The notes beneath the pieces were generated by a model that did not search any database, was not told where the DNA came from, and saw only the letters and a program-made list of their open reading frames with translations. The translations under genes were made by a program, and so were the position numbers. From Mesorhizobium_G sp050247155 (GTDB taxonomy: Bacteria; Pseudomonadota; Alphaproteobacteria; Rhizobiales; Rhizobiaceae), in the NCBI GenBank assembly GCA_050247155.1, contig JBFWUS010000001.1, positions 132,300-196,299 on the forward strand: a stretch of 64,000 bases of DNA, read 5' to 3'. This document shows positions 24,075 to 31,574 of the stretch, piece by piece. Numbering within the stretch: the stretch's first letter is position 1; each line of letters begins with the position of its first letter.

Positions 24075-24506
24075 ATGAAGCGTAGTTTCTTGGCGGCCGC
24101 CGCCTTCGCGGCCCTTCTTTTTGGCGCGACCGTGCAGGGCATGGCCGCGTCTCTGGTGGCGCATGTCGACATCGGCGCTCAGCGCATGACCGTCAGCGAA
24201 GGCGGGCGCGTGATCTATAGCTGGCCGGTTTCGACCGCCCGCGCAGGCTACTACACGCCGCGCGGCTCGTACCGTCCGACGCGCCTCCACAAGATGTGGT
24301 ATTCGCGTAAATACGACATGTCGCCGATGCCGTATTCGGTGTTCTTCCGGGGCGGCTATGCCATCCATGGCACAGGTTATGTGAAGAGCCTCGGGCGCCC
24401 AGCGTCGCATGGCTGTGTGCGGCTTTCCAAGGGCAATGCCGCAGCCTTCTACAGCCTGGTGCGTCAGCACGGCAACAAGAACACGCGCATCGTTCTGACG
24501 AACTAA
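24075..24506 (+). CDS. L,D-transpeptidase (YkuD domain)
   Basis: A 143-residue exported enzyme with a signal peptide (MKRSFLAAAAFAALLFGATVQGMAA). The catalytic motif is HGTGYVKSLGRPASHGCVRL, with the nucleophile Cys114 and His98/His112. Such enzymes form 3-3 peptidoglycan crosslinks or anchor proteins to the wall. It is a single short domain with no cell-wall binding repeat. It stands alone between divergent and codirectional neighbours. Confidence 0.92.
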   Translation: MKRSFLAAAAFAALLFGATVQGMAASLVAHVDIGAQRMTVSEGGRVIYSWPVSTARAGYYTPRGSYRPTRLHKMWYSRKYDMSPMPYSVFFRGGYAIHGTGYVKSLGRPASHGCVRLSKGNAAAFYSLVRQHGNKNTRIVLTN

Positions 24507-24551
24507 GCGGGCGCTTGGCTCATCAATGCGGGGCGGCGAAAGCCGACTCGC

Positions 24552-24569
24552 ATTTTGTCTAGACAAAAT
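24552..24569. promoter_or_regulatory. 18-base perfect palindrome upstream of soeA
   Basis: ATTTTGTCTAGACAAAAT is a perfect inverted repeat 77 bases before the soeA start. Its TTGTCTAGACAA core resembles GntR-family operators, but no such regulator is encoded nearby, so the binding protein is unknown. Confidence 0.5.
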
Positions 24570-24646
24570 CGACATTTGACGTCGCGGGGACCGTTTCCTT
24601 CCGTTGCGGTCCCGGCTACGACTCGGCGTGAGAGGAGTCGCGCCGT

Positions 24647-27496
24647 ATGGCATCAGAGCCGCGCCTAGCGCTGTCAGAACCCATCGGCGACGAGGTTCGC
24701 AAGACCACCTGCTATATGTGCGCCTGCCGTTGCGGCATCAATGTGCACATCCGGGATGGCAAAGTCCGCTACATTGAGGGCAATCGGGACCACCCGGTGA
24801 ACAAGGGGGTGCTCTGCGCCAAGGGGTCCGCCGGCATCATGCAGCACTATGCGCCGGCCCGACTGCGTGCGCCGCTGCTGAGGACCGGACCGCGCGGAAG
24901 CGGCGAGTTCAAGGAAATTTCCTGGGACGAGGCACTGGCGCTGGCGACCGAATGGCTGGGCGAGGTGCGCAAAACCGACCCAAAGAAGCTCGCTTTCTTC
25001 ACCGGACGGGACCAGTCGCAGTCGCTGACCGGCTTCTGGGCGCAGCAGTTCGGAACGCCAAATTACGCCGCGCACGGCGGCTTCTGCTCGGTGAACATGG
25101 CGGCCGCCGGCATCATGACCATCGGCGGGGCGTTCTGGGAGTTCGGCGCGCCGGACTGGGAGCGGACGAAACTTTTTGTCCTGTTCGGCGTGGCGGAGGA
25201 TCATGACTCCAATCCGCTGAAGATCGGCATCTCGAAGCTGAAGCAGCGCGGCGCACGCTTCGTGTCGGTCAATCCGGTGCGGACCGGCTATTCGGCGATC
25301 GCGGACAATTGGCTGGGCATCCGGCCCGGAACGGACGGTCTGCTGATCCTGTCGCTGATCCATGAGTTGCTGAAGGCGCGCAAGATCGATGTCGATTATC
25401 TGGTGCGCTACTCCAATGCGACCTGGCTGGTGATCGATGCGCCTGGCACGGGCGAACACGGGCTTTTCGCGCGCGATCAGGATGGCAAGCCGCTGGTGTT
25501 CGAGACGGTGACGGAACGCGCCGTGCCGCTCGGTTCGCGCGGAGCGCGGGCTGGATTGTCCGGCCGTATTCAGCTCGATGATGGTCGCTGGGCGACGCCC
25601 GCCTTTCATCTGCTGGCCGAGAAATATCTCGACGGGCAATACGCTGCGGACGTTGTCGCCGAGAAGACCGGTATCGACGCCGCGACCATTCGTGGACTGG
25701 CCGCCGAAATTGCCCGCGTCGCATTCGATGAAGCGATTTTCATCGACCAGCCGTGGACGGACGTGCACGGCCAGCGGCACGAGGGTTTTGTCGGACGGCC
25801 TGTGTCGTTTCATGCCATGCGCGGGATATCGGCGCATTCCAATGGCTTCGAGACCGCACGAGCGCTGCACGTGCTGCAAGTGCTGATCGGCGCGGTGGAT
25901 TGCCCGGGCGGCTTCCGCTTCGAGCCGCCCTATCCGAAACCCATCAATGCGCATCCGACCCCGCACGGCAGGGCCGAGCATTTCGGCTCGTCCAAGCCGC
26001 TATCGGGGCCGCATCTTGGCTTTCCGCGCGGGCCGGAGGATCTGCTGGTCGATGCCGAAGGCAAGCCGGTGCGCATCGACAAGGCTTTCTCCTGGGACGC
26101 GCCGCTGGCAGTGCATGGGATGATGCATATGGTGATCGCCAACGCGCATGCCGGCGACCCGTATCCTGTCGACGTGCTGTTCCTCTACATGGCCAACATG
26201 GCCTGGAACTCGTCGATGAATACAGCCGGCGTCATCAAGATGCTGGAGGATAAGGACGAGACCACCGGCGACTACAAGATCCCAAAGATCATCTATGCCG
26301 ATGCCTACCGCTCCGAGATGGTCGCCTATGCCGACCTCGTGCTGCCGGACACGACCTATCTGGAGCGCCACGATTGCATTTCGCTACTGGACCGACCAAT
26401 CTCCGAGCCGGACGCCGTGCAGGATGCGATCCGCTGGCCCGTACTGGAGCCGGATCGCGACGTGCGCGGGTTCCAGTCGGTGCTGATCGATCTCGGCGTG
26501 CGACTTGGCCTGCCTGCCTTCGTCGATAGCCGAGGCAAGGCGATCTATGCCGATTTCGCGGACTACATCGTTCGGCACGAGCGGCGGCCCGGCATCGGAC
26601 CGCTGGCCGGATTTCGCGGCATGAATGGCGACCGCATGGGACGCGGCGCCGCCAATCGCGACCAGCTCCAGCGCTATATCGAAAACGGGGCATTTTTTTC
26701 GGCGCATATCCCGCTGGAAGCCCAGTTCTTCAAGCACGCCAACCGAGCCTATCAGAACTTTGCGGTGCGGATGGGCTTTTTCGACACGCCACAGCCGGTG
26801 ATTTTCCAGCTCTATCAGGAGACGCTGCAGAAATTCCGCTTGTCGGCGGAAGGGGTGCGGGAGCCGCTTGCCCCGGAAACGCATCGACAACGCATTCTGG
26901 AAGGCTTTCATCCACTGCCGGAATGGTATGCGCCGTTCGGCGAGACACTGGTGGATGAAGCGGCGTTTCCGTACCATGCCATCACCCAGCGGCCGGCGGC
27001 GATGTATCACTCCTGGGGATCGATGAATGCCTGGCTCAGGCAAATCCATACCCGGAACCCGCTCTATGTGCCGGGCGCGATCTGCGACGCGCATGATCTC
27101 AAGGACGGCGATTGGGTGTGGCTGATCTCGGCGCACAGCCGCATCAAGGTCGAAATTGCGCGCACAGCCAGCGCCAACCGCGACACGATTTGGACCTGGA
27201 ACGCGATCGGCAAACGGGCCGGGGCGTGGGCGTTAGCGCCTGACGTACCCGAGGCGAGGCGCGGTTTTCTGATGAACCATCTGATCAGCGAGTTGTTGCC
27301 GCCCAAGGGTGACGGCATGCGCTGGTCGAATGCCGATCCGGTGACGGGGCAGGCTGCCTGGTATGATCTTCGGGTACGGATCGAGAAGGCCGAGCCGGGT
27401 GAGGTGACCGAGCCAAGGTTCGAGGCGGTTGCGACACTCGCTGACGTGGCTGATATGCCTGCGGAGCTGAGGTACGGCCAGGAGTGGTCGACATGA
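24647..27496 (+). CDS. soeA: Sulfite dehydrogenase (quinone), molybdopterin subunit SoeA
   Basis: A 949-residue DMSO-reductase-family molybdoenzyme. An N-terminal iron-sulfur site is formed by Cys22, Cys25, Cys29 and Cys57. Cys147, in NYAAHGGFC, is the likely molybdenum ligand. There is no twin-arginine signal, so the enzyme faces the cytoplasm, as known for SoeA. The Mo / four-cluster iron-sulfur / NrfD-like anchor gene order and the sizes match SoeABC, which oxidises sulfite to sulfate and passes electrons to quinone. Related thiosulfate or polysulfide reductases are the main alternative. GAGAGGAG precedes the ATG. Confidence 0.82.
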   Translation: MASEPRLALSEPIGDEVRKTTCYMCACRCGINVHIRDGKVRYIEGNRDHPVNKGVLCAKGSAGIMQHYAPARLRAPLLRTGPRGSGEFKEISWDEALALATEWLGEVRKTDPKKLAFFTGRDQSQSLTGFWAQQFGTPNYAAHGGFCSVNMAAAGIMTIGGAFWEFGAPDWERTKLFVLFGVAEDHDSNPLKIGISKLKQRGARFVSVNPVRTGYSAIADNWLGIRPGTDGLLILSLIHELLKARKIDVDYLVRYSNATWLVIDAPGTGEHGLFARDQDGKPLVFETVTERAVPLGSRGARAGLSGRIQLDDGRWATPAFHLLAEKYLDGQYAADVVAEKTGIDAATIRGLAAEIARVAFDEAIFIDQPWTDVHGQRHEGFVGRPVSFHAMRGISAHSNGFETARALHVLQVLIGAVDCPGGFRFEPPYPKPINAHPTPHGRAEHFGSSKPLSGPHLGFPRGPEDLLVDAEGKPVRIDKAFSWDAPLAVHGMMHMVIANAHAGDPYPVDVLFLYMANMAWNSSMNTAGVIKMLEDKDETTGDYKIPKIIYADAYRSEMVAYADLVLPDTTYLERHDCISLLDRPISEPDAVQDAIRWPVLEPDRDVRGFQSVLIDLGVRLGLPAFVDSRGKAIYADFADYIVRHERRPGIGPLAGFRGMNGDRMGRGAANRDQLQRYIENGAFFSAHIPLEAQFFKHANRAYQNFAVRMGFFDTPQPVIFQLYQETLQKFRLSAEGVREPLAPETHRQRILEGFHPLPEWYAPFGETLVDEAAFPYHAITQRPAAMYHSWGSMNAWLRQIHTRNPLYVPGAICDAHDLKDGDWVWLISAHSRIKVEIARTASANRDTIWTWNAIGKRAGAWALAPDVPEARRGFLMNHLISELLPPKGDGMRWSNADPVTGQAAWYDLRVRIEKAEPGEVTEPRFEAVATLADVADMPAELRYGQEWST

Positions 27497-27532
27497 GAGC
27501 AGTTGTCCGTTCGGTTCGAAGGTTGCAGTTGG

Positions 27533-27713
27533 CGGAGACGCCCCCTCACCCGGCCTCCGCTTCGCTCGGCCACCCTCTCCCCGGTGGGGAGAGGAGGTTC
27601 GCCGGCGTCTGTGCTCGATCTGCAGTGGATCAGCGACGGCGTCGACAGCCTCCTCTCCCCACCGGGGAGAGGGTGGCCGAGCGAAGCGGAGGCCGGGTGA
27701 GGGGGCGTCGCCG
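27533..27713. repeat. Long palindromic repeat between soeA and soeB
   Basis: Arms of 65 bases at 27533-27597 and 27649-27713 are reverse complements with about one mismatch (CCCCCTCACCCGGCCTCCGC...). The 51-base centre is unrelated. A transcript would form a very stable hairpin between the two cistrons. Confidence 0.9.
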
Positions 27714-27752
27714 AGTGTTCCTCTGTGGGCGGCCCTTTGGAAGCCCGACATC

Positions 27753-28514
27753 ATGACCAGCCTGCCGCGTCAGCCGACGGCGAAGAAGCTCGGCCTTGTC
27801 ATCGACCTCGACGTCTGTGTCGGCTGCCATGCCTGCGTGGTCAACTGCAAGGAATGGAACACCGGCGGCTATGGCGCTGCACTGTCGGACCAGCATCCCT
27901 ATGGCGCGGATGTCTCCGGCGCATGGCTGAACCGCGTGCACACCTTTGAGGTCGTACCCAAAGGTGGCGAGGTCGTCGGCGAGGCGGGGCAGGCGCGGAT
28001 CGTGCATTTCCCGAAATCCTGCCTGCACTGCGAGGATGCGCCCTGCGTCACGGTCTGTCCGACCGGCGCATCATACAAGAGGTCGGCGGACGGCATCGTG
28101 CTGGTCGACGAGGATAAGTGCATCGGTTGCGGGTTATGCGCCTGGGCATGCCCCTACGGCGCGCGCGAGATGGATCTGGCCGCCGGTGTGATGAAGAAAT
28201 GCACGCTGTGCATCGATCGCATCTACAACGAGACGTTCGAAGAAGTAGATCGCGTGCCCGCCTGCGTGCGCACCTGTCCGGCGAACGCCCGGCACTTTGG
28301 CGATCTGGGTGATCCGGATTCGGCCGTGTCGATCATGGTGGCGGAACGCTGCGGCATGGATCTGATGCCGGAGCAGGGGACCAAGCCGGTGAACAAATAT
28401 CTGCCTCCGAGGCCCCGAAAGGCGCTGGCGGAGACAGCAGTACCCTTGGCGGAGAATACCGAGGGAGCGAAGGGGTTCTTTGTGTGGCTCGACGGGATGC
28501 TGGACAGGATATGA
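27753..28514 (+). CDS. soeB: Sulfite dehydrogenase iron-sulfur subunit SoeB
   Basis: A 253-residue ferredoxin-like subunit with four cysteine clusters: CVGCHACVVNC, CLHCEDAPCVTVCP, CIGCGLCAWACP and CTLC with CVRTCP. This gives four 4Fe-4S clusters that carry electrons from SoeA to the membrane. The length and motif order fit DmsB/PsrB-type subunits. There is no export signal. It lies between two palindromic repeats that separate it from soeA and soeC. Confidence 0.88.
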   Translation: MTSLPRQPTAKKLGLVIDLDVCVGCHACVVNCKEWNTGGYGAALSDQHPYGADVSGAWLNRVHTFEVVPKGGEVVGEAGQARIVHFPKSCLHCEDAPCVTVCPTGASYKRSADGIVLVDEDKCIGCGLCAWACPYGAREMDLAAGVMKKCTLCIDRIYNETFEEVDRVPACVRTCPANARHFGDLGDPDSAVSIMVAERCGMDLMPEQGTKPVNKYLPPRPRKALAETAVPLAENTEGAKGFFVWLDGMLDRI

Positions 28515-28550
28515 GGGTTAGCTCGTCATTGATCGTTGTTCCAAATCCTG

Positions 28551-28716
28551 CACCGACCCCCCTCTGTCCTACCGGACATCTCCCCCTCAAGGGGGGAGAT
28601 CGGCCGACCGCGATGGTTTCGCCAATCGCCAACTTGACGGAACAAGCACTATCGATGGCGCGCGGGATCTCCCCCCTTGAGGGGGAGATGTCCGGCAGGA
28701 CAGAGGGGGGTCGGTG
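28551..28716. repeat. Palindromic repeat between soeB and soeC
   Basis: Arms of 50 bases at 28551-28600 and 28667-28716 (CACCGACCCCCCTCTGTCCT...) are reverse complements with one mismatch. It belongs to the same family as the in-frame element at 18005-18136, with a different, longer centre. Confidence 0.9.
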
Positions 28717-28770
28717 CAGGCGGCCTGGGAATGACGAGTGTGCTTTCCAAAGACGTTTCGGTGCCTAGAA

Positions 28771-29694
28771 ATGCATCCCGCCTTCTCCATCATCGTCTTT
28801 ACCACGCTCTCCGGCCTCGGCTACGGGCTGGCGGCGATGCTCGGCCTCAACCTGCTTGATCCGAGCTCCGTCGCCACGAAGGTCGGGCATCTGCTGGCGT
28901 TGGCACTGATCGCCGCCGGATTGCTCTCCTCGACGCTGCATCTCGGCAACCCGCAACGGGCGCGGCGGGCGCTGTCGCAATGGCGGTCGAGCTGGCTGTC
29001 GCGCGAAGGTGTGCTGGCGTTGCTTACCTTCGTTCCGCTCGTCGTCTCGGCGTGGGCGTTGGTGATCGACAACCGGTATCTGGCCGTGTCCGGCCTGCTG
29101 GGCACGGCGGGAGCCATTGCCACCGTCTACTGCACGTCGATGATCTACGCCTCACTCAAGTCGGTCGACGCGTGGCACACGCCGCTGACCACAGCCTGCT
29201 ATCTGCTGTTTGCGCTGGCCGGCGGCTTGCTTGTCGTGCTGTTGCTCGCGGTTCTCTCTTTCGACGACAACACGCCGTATCTTGGCTTTGCCGCCTTGGC
29301 TGCGACGGTCGCGGCCTGGTCGGTCAAAATCATCTGGCGGAAAAGGCTGAAATCGAAAAAACAGACGTCCACGCCGGAAACGGCCACCGGCCTTGGTTTC
29401 ATCGGAAAGGTGCGGCTGCTCGAAGCGCCGCACATGACAGAGAACTACCTGACCCGCGAGATGGGGTTCAAGATCGCGCGTAAGCACGCCGACAAGCTGT
29501 TTGCGATCGCGCTGATCGCAGGTGGGCTTCTACCTTCGGTGTTGTCGCTGATTATCGCGCGGGCAGAGCCGGGATTTGGAGCTTCAATGCTCGCGCTGCT
29601 GACCGTTGCGTTCTACGTTCTGGGAGTGATGGTGGAGCGCTGGCTGTTCTTCGCCGAAGCTCGGCATGCCGTGACGAACTACTACAGATCGTAA
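28771..29694 (+). CDS. soeC: Sulfite dehydrogenase membrane anchor SoeC (DmsC/NrfD-like)
   Basis: A 307-residue protein with eight membrane helices of the DmsC anchor family. The start MHPAFSIIVFTTLSGLGYGL is typical of DmsC anchors, and a later segment LLEAPHMTENYLTREMGF is also conserved in SoeC-like proteins. It passes electrons to the quinone pool. The ATG at 28771 fits the family better than an upstream start at 28738. Its 3' end overlaps a small convergent gene by 13 bases. Confidence 0.85.
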   Translation: MHPAFSIIVFTTLSGLGYGLAAMLGLNLLDPSSVATKVGHLLALALIAAGLLSSTLHLGNPQRARRALSQWRSSWLSREGVLALLTFVPLVVSAWALVIDNRYLAVSGLLGTAGAIATVYCTSMIYASLKSVDAWHTPLTTACYLLFALAGGLLVVLLLAVLSFDDNTPYLGFAALAATVAAWSVKIIWRKRLKSKKQTSTPETATGLGFIGKVRLLEAPHMTENYLTREMGFKIARKHADKLFAIALIAGGLLPSVLSLIIARAEPGFGASMLALLTVAFYVLGVMVERWLFFAEARHAVTNYYRS

Positions 29695-29885
29695 GCGCAT
29701 TCCGGCTTGGCGGCCAGTTCAGCCTTCAGCTTCTCCTGCCGGCGCTTTTCCTTCCGGTCGCCCATTCTGCGCAACGTCTTGCGTAACGCCGTCACATGCG
29801 GACTGGCCGTTGTCGATTGCGGTCCCCATGGCGTCCATAGGGTGCAGGACCCATTGGAGGTGTTTTGGATCGCAGTCTCGCTCAT
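29682..29885 (-). CDS. Small hypothetical protein
   Basis: A 67-residue frame with a polar N-terminal half and a basic C-terminal helix (LRKTLRRMGDRKEKRRQEKLK). GGGAGAAAGG lies before the ATG, a good ribosome-binding site that supports translation. It converges with soeC. The family is unknown. Confidence 0.5.
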   Translation of the reverse strand: MSETAIQNTSNGSCTLWTPWGPQSTTASPHVTALRKTLRRMGDRKEKRRQEKLKAELAAKPECAYDL

Positions 29886-30007
29886 CGCCTTTCTCCCAAG
29901 CAGCTAGATGATGCGCTAGTAACGCAAATTTATCAAGCTGTAAGAAAGTGGCATAAGCGTGGAAGCGCAATGACACTTCCGTGAGCGTGTGGTGACGAGG
30001 TTGGCCG

Positions 30008-31429
30008 CTACGCGATTTGATCCGCAATGCGGCCCAAGCTCTCCTCGCGACCCAAAACGCCCAGAACGTCGAAAACGCCAGGCGAGGTGCTGCGGCCGGT
30101 GAGGGCCGCGCGCAGTGGCTGCGCGACCGCACCCAGCTTCAGGCCATTCTGCTCCGCATAAGCCCGGATTGCTGCCTCGGCCGCCGTGCCGGTCCAGTCG
30201 CCATTGATGGCGCGGAGCGCATCGAGAGCGCCGCGCAGCACATCCTTGGCAGGCCCGGCTACCAGTCCGGAGGCTTTCTCATCCAGTGACAACGGACGTG
30301 ATGCGAAGAGATAGCCGGCGCTGTCGGCCAGCTCGACCAGCGTCTTGGCACGCTCTTTCAGGCCCGGCAGGGCCGCCAGGAGTTTTGCCTTGCCGGCGTC
30401 GTCGAGTTTCGCGGCGAGCGCAGGGCCGTTCTCCAGATACGGCAGGGTAGCGACAAAGATGTCGAGCAGCTTCTGATCGTCCATCTGGCGCATATGGATG
30501 CCGTTCAGCGCCTCCAGCTTGGCGAAGTCGAAGCGGGCCGCGCCTTTGTTCACGTCCTTGATGTCGAACCATTCGATCATCTGGGCGATCGACATCACCT
30601 CGTCGTCGCCATGGCTCCAGCCCAAGCGCGCGAGATAGTTGAGCAGCGCCTCCGGCAGATAGCCCATAGCGCGATAGGCCTCGACGCCGAGTGCGCCGTG
30701 ACGCTTCGACAGCTTTGCGCCATCCGCACCGTGGATCAGCGGTATGTGTGACATCTCAGGCACGTCCCAGCCCATCGCCTGGTAGATGACGGTCTGACGG
30801 GCGGCGTTGGTGAGGTGGTCGTCGCCACGGATGATGTGAGTAACGGCCATGTCGTGATCGTCCACCACCACCGCGTGCATGTACGTCGGATTGCCGTCTG
30901 AACGCAGGATGATGAAGTCGTCCAAATCCTTGTTCGGGAAGCGCACGTCGCCCTGCACGAGATCGCGTACGACGGTTTCGCCATCCCGCGGCGCCTTGAT
31001 TCGGATCGCGCCCTTGGCGCCGGTCGGCGCCTCGGAAGGATCGCGATCGCGCCAGCGGCCGTCATAGCGCGGCGGTCGACCCTCGGCACGGGCTTTCTCG
31101 CGCATCTGCTCCAGCTCGGCCGGCGTCTCGTAAGCGTAGTAGGCCTTGCCCCGGCGCACCAACTCCTCGGCCACCTCGCGATGGCGCGGCGCGCGCTCAT
31201 ATTGCGAGACCGCGTCGCCATCCCAGGTCAGCCCGAGCCAGATCAGGCCGTCGAGGATCGCCGCAGTGGCGGCTTCGGTCGAGCGCTCGCGATCGGTATC
31301 TTCGATGCGCAGCAGCATCTTGCCGTCGGTGTGGCGCGAGTAGAGCCAGTTGAACAGCGCCGTGCGTGCGCCACCAATGTGCAGATAGCCGGTGGGCGAT
31401 GGGGCAAAACGGGTAACGACCTGAGACAT
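30008..31429 (-). CDS. gltX: Glutamate--tRNA ligase
   Basis: A 473-residue class I synthetase that charges tRNA(Glu), and in alphaproteobacteria often tRNA(Gln) as well. The HIGH-type motif is FAPSPTGYLHIGG at the N-terminus and the KMSKS-type motif is KLSKRHG. The start at MSQVVTRFAPSPTG is the family start; the frame extends upstream to 31561 without support. gatB, encoded at 55730, would correct misacylated Glu-tRNA(Gln). The gene is divergent from comEC. Confidence 0.96.
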   Translation of the reverse strand: MSQVVTRFAPSPTGYLHIGGARTALFNWLYSRHTDGKMLLRIEDTDRERSTEAATAAILDGLIWLGLTWDGDAVSQYERAPRHREVAEELVRRGKAYYAYETPAELEQMREKARAEGRPPRYDGRWRDRDPSEAPTGAKGAIRIKAPRDGETVVRDLVQGDVRFPNKDLDDFIILRSDGNPTYMHAVVVDDHDMAVTHIIRGDDHLTNAARQTVIYQAMGWDVPEMSHIPLIHGADGAKLSKRHGALGVEAYRAMGYLPEALLNYLARLGWSHGDDEVMSIAQMIEWFDIKDVNKGAARFDFAKLEALNGIHMRQMDDQKLLDIFVATLPYLENGPALAAKLDDAGKAKLLAALPGLKERAKTLVELADSAGYLFASRPLSLDEKASGLVAGPAKDVLRGALDALRAINGDWTGTAAEAAIRAYAEQNGLKLGAVAQPLRAALTGRSTSPGVFDVLGVLGREESLGRIADQIA

Positions 31430-31574
31430 GAAGCTGCTGCCAAGACGAGAAAACCGGAAGCGAAAGCAGCCGCTGGGATGATATCCGAGGGCAATCCGCA
31501 CGCCTGCGGCGCCCATGGCGTTTCGCGAGGGCTCATGTAGCATAGAAGGTTCGGGGTGCAAGGGGCGGGCCGCG

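Noticed and set aside
27484..27756. Small frames within the soeA-soeB gap
   Set aside because: They translate the palindromic repeat; both strands give similar low-complexity peptides.
9600..28720. CRISPR array
   Set aside because: The repeats are inverted pairs with different centres, not regularly spaced direct repeats, and no cas genes are present.
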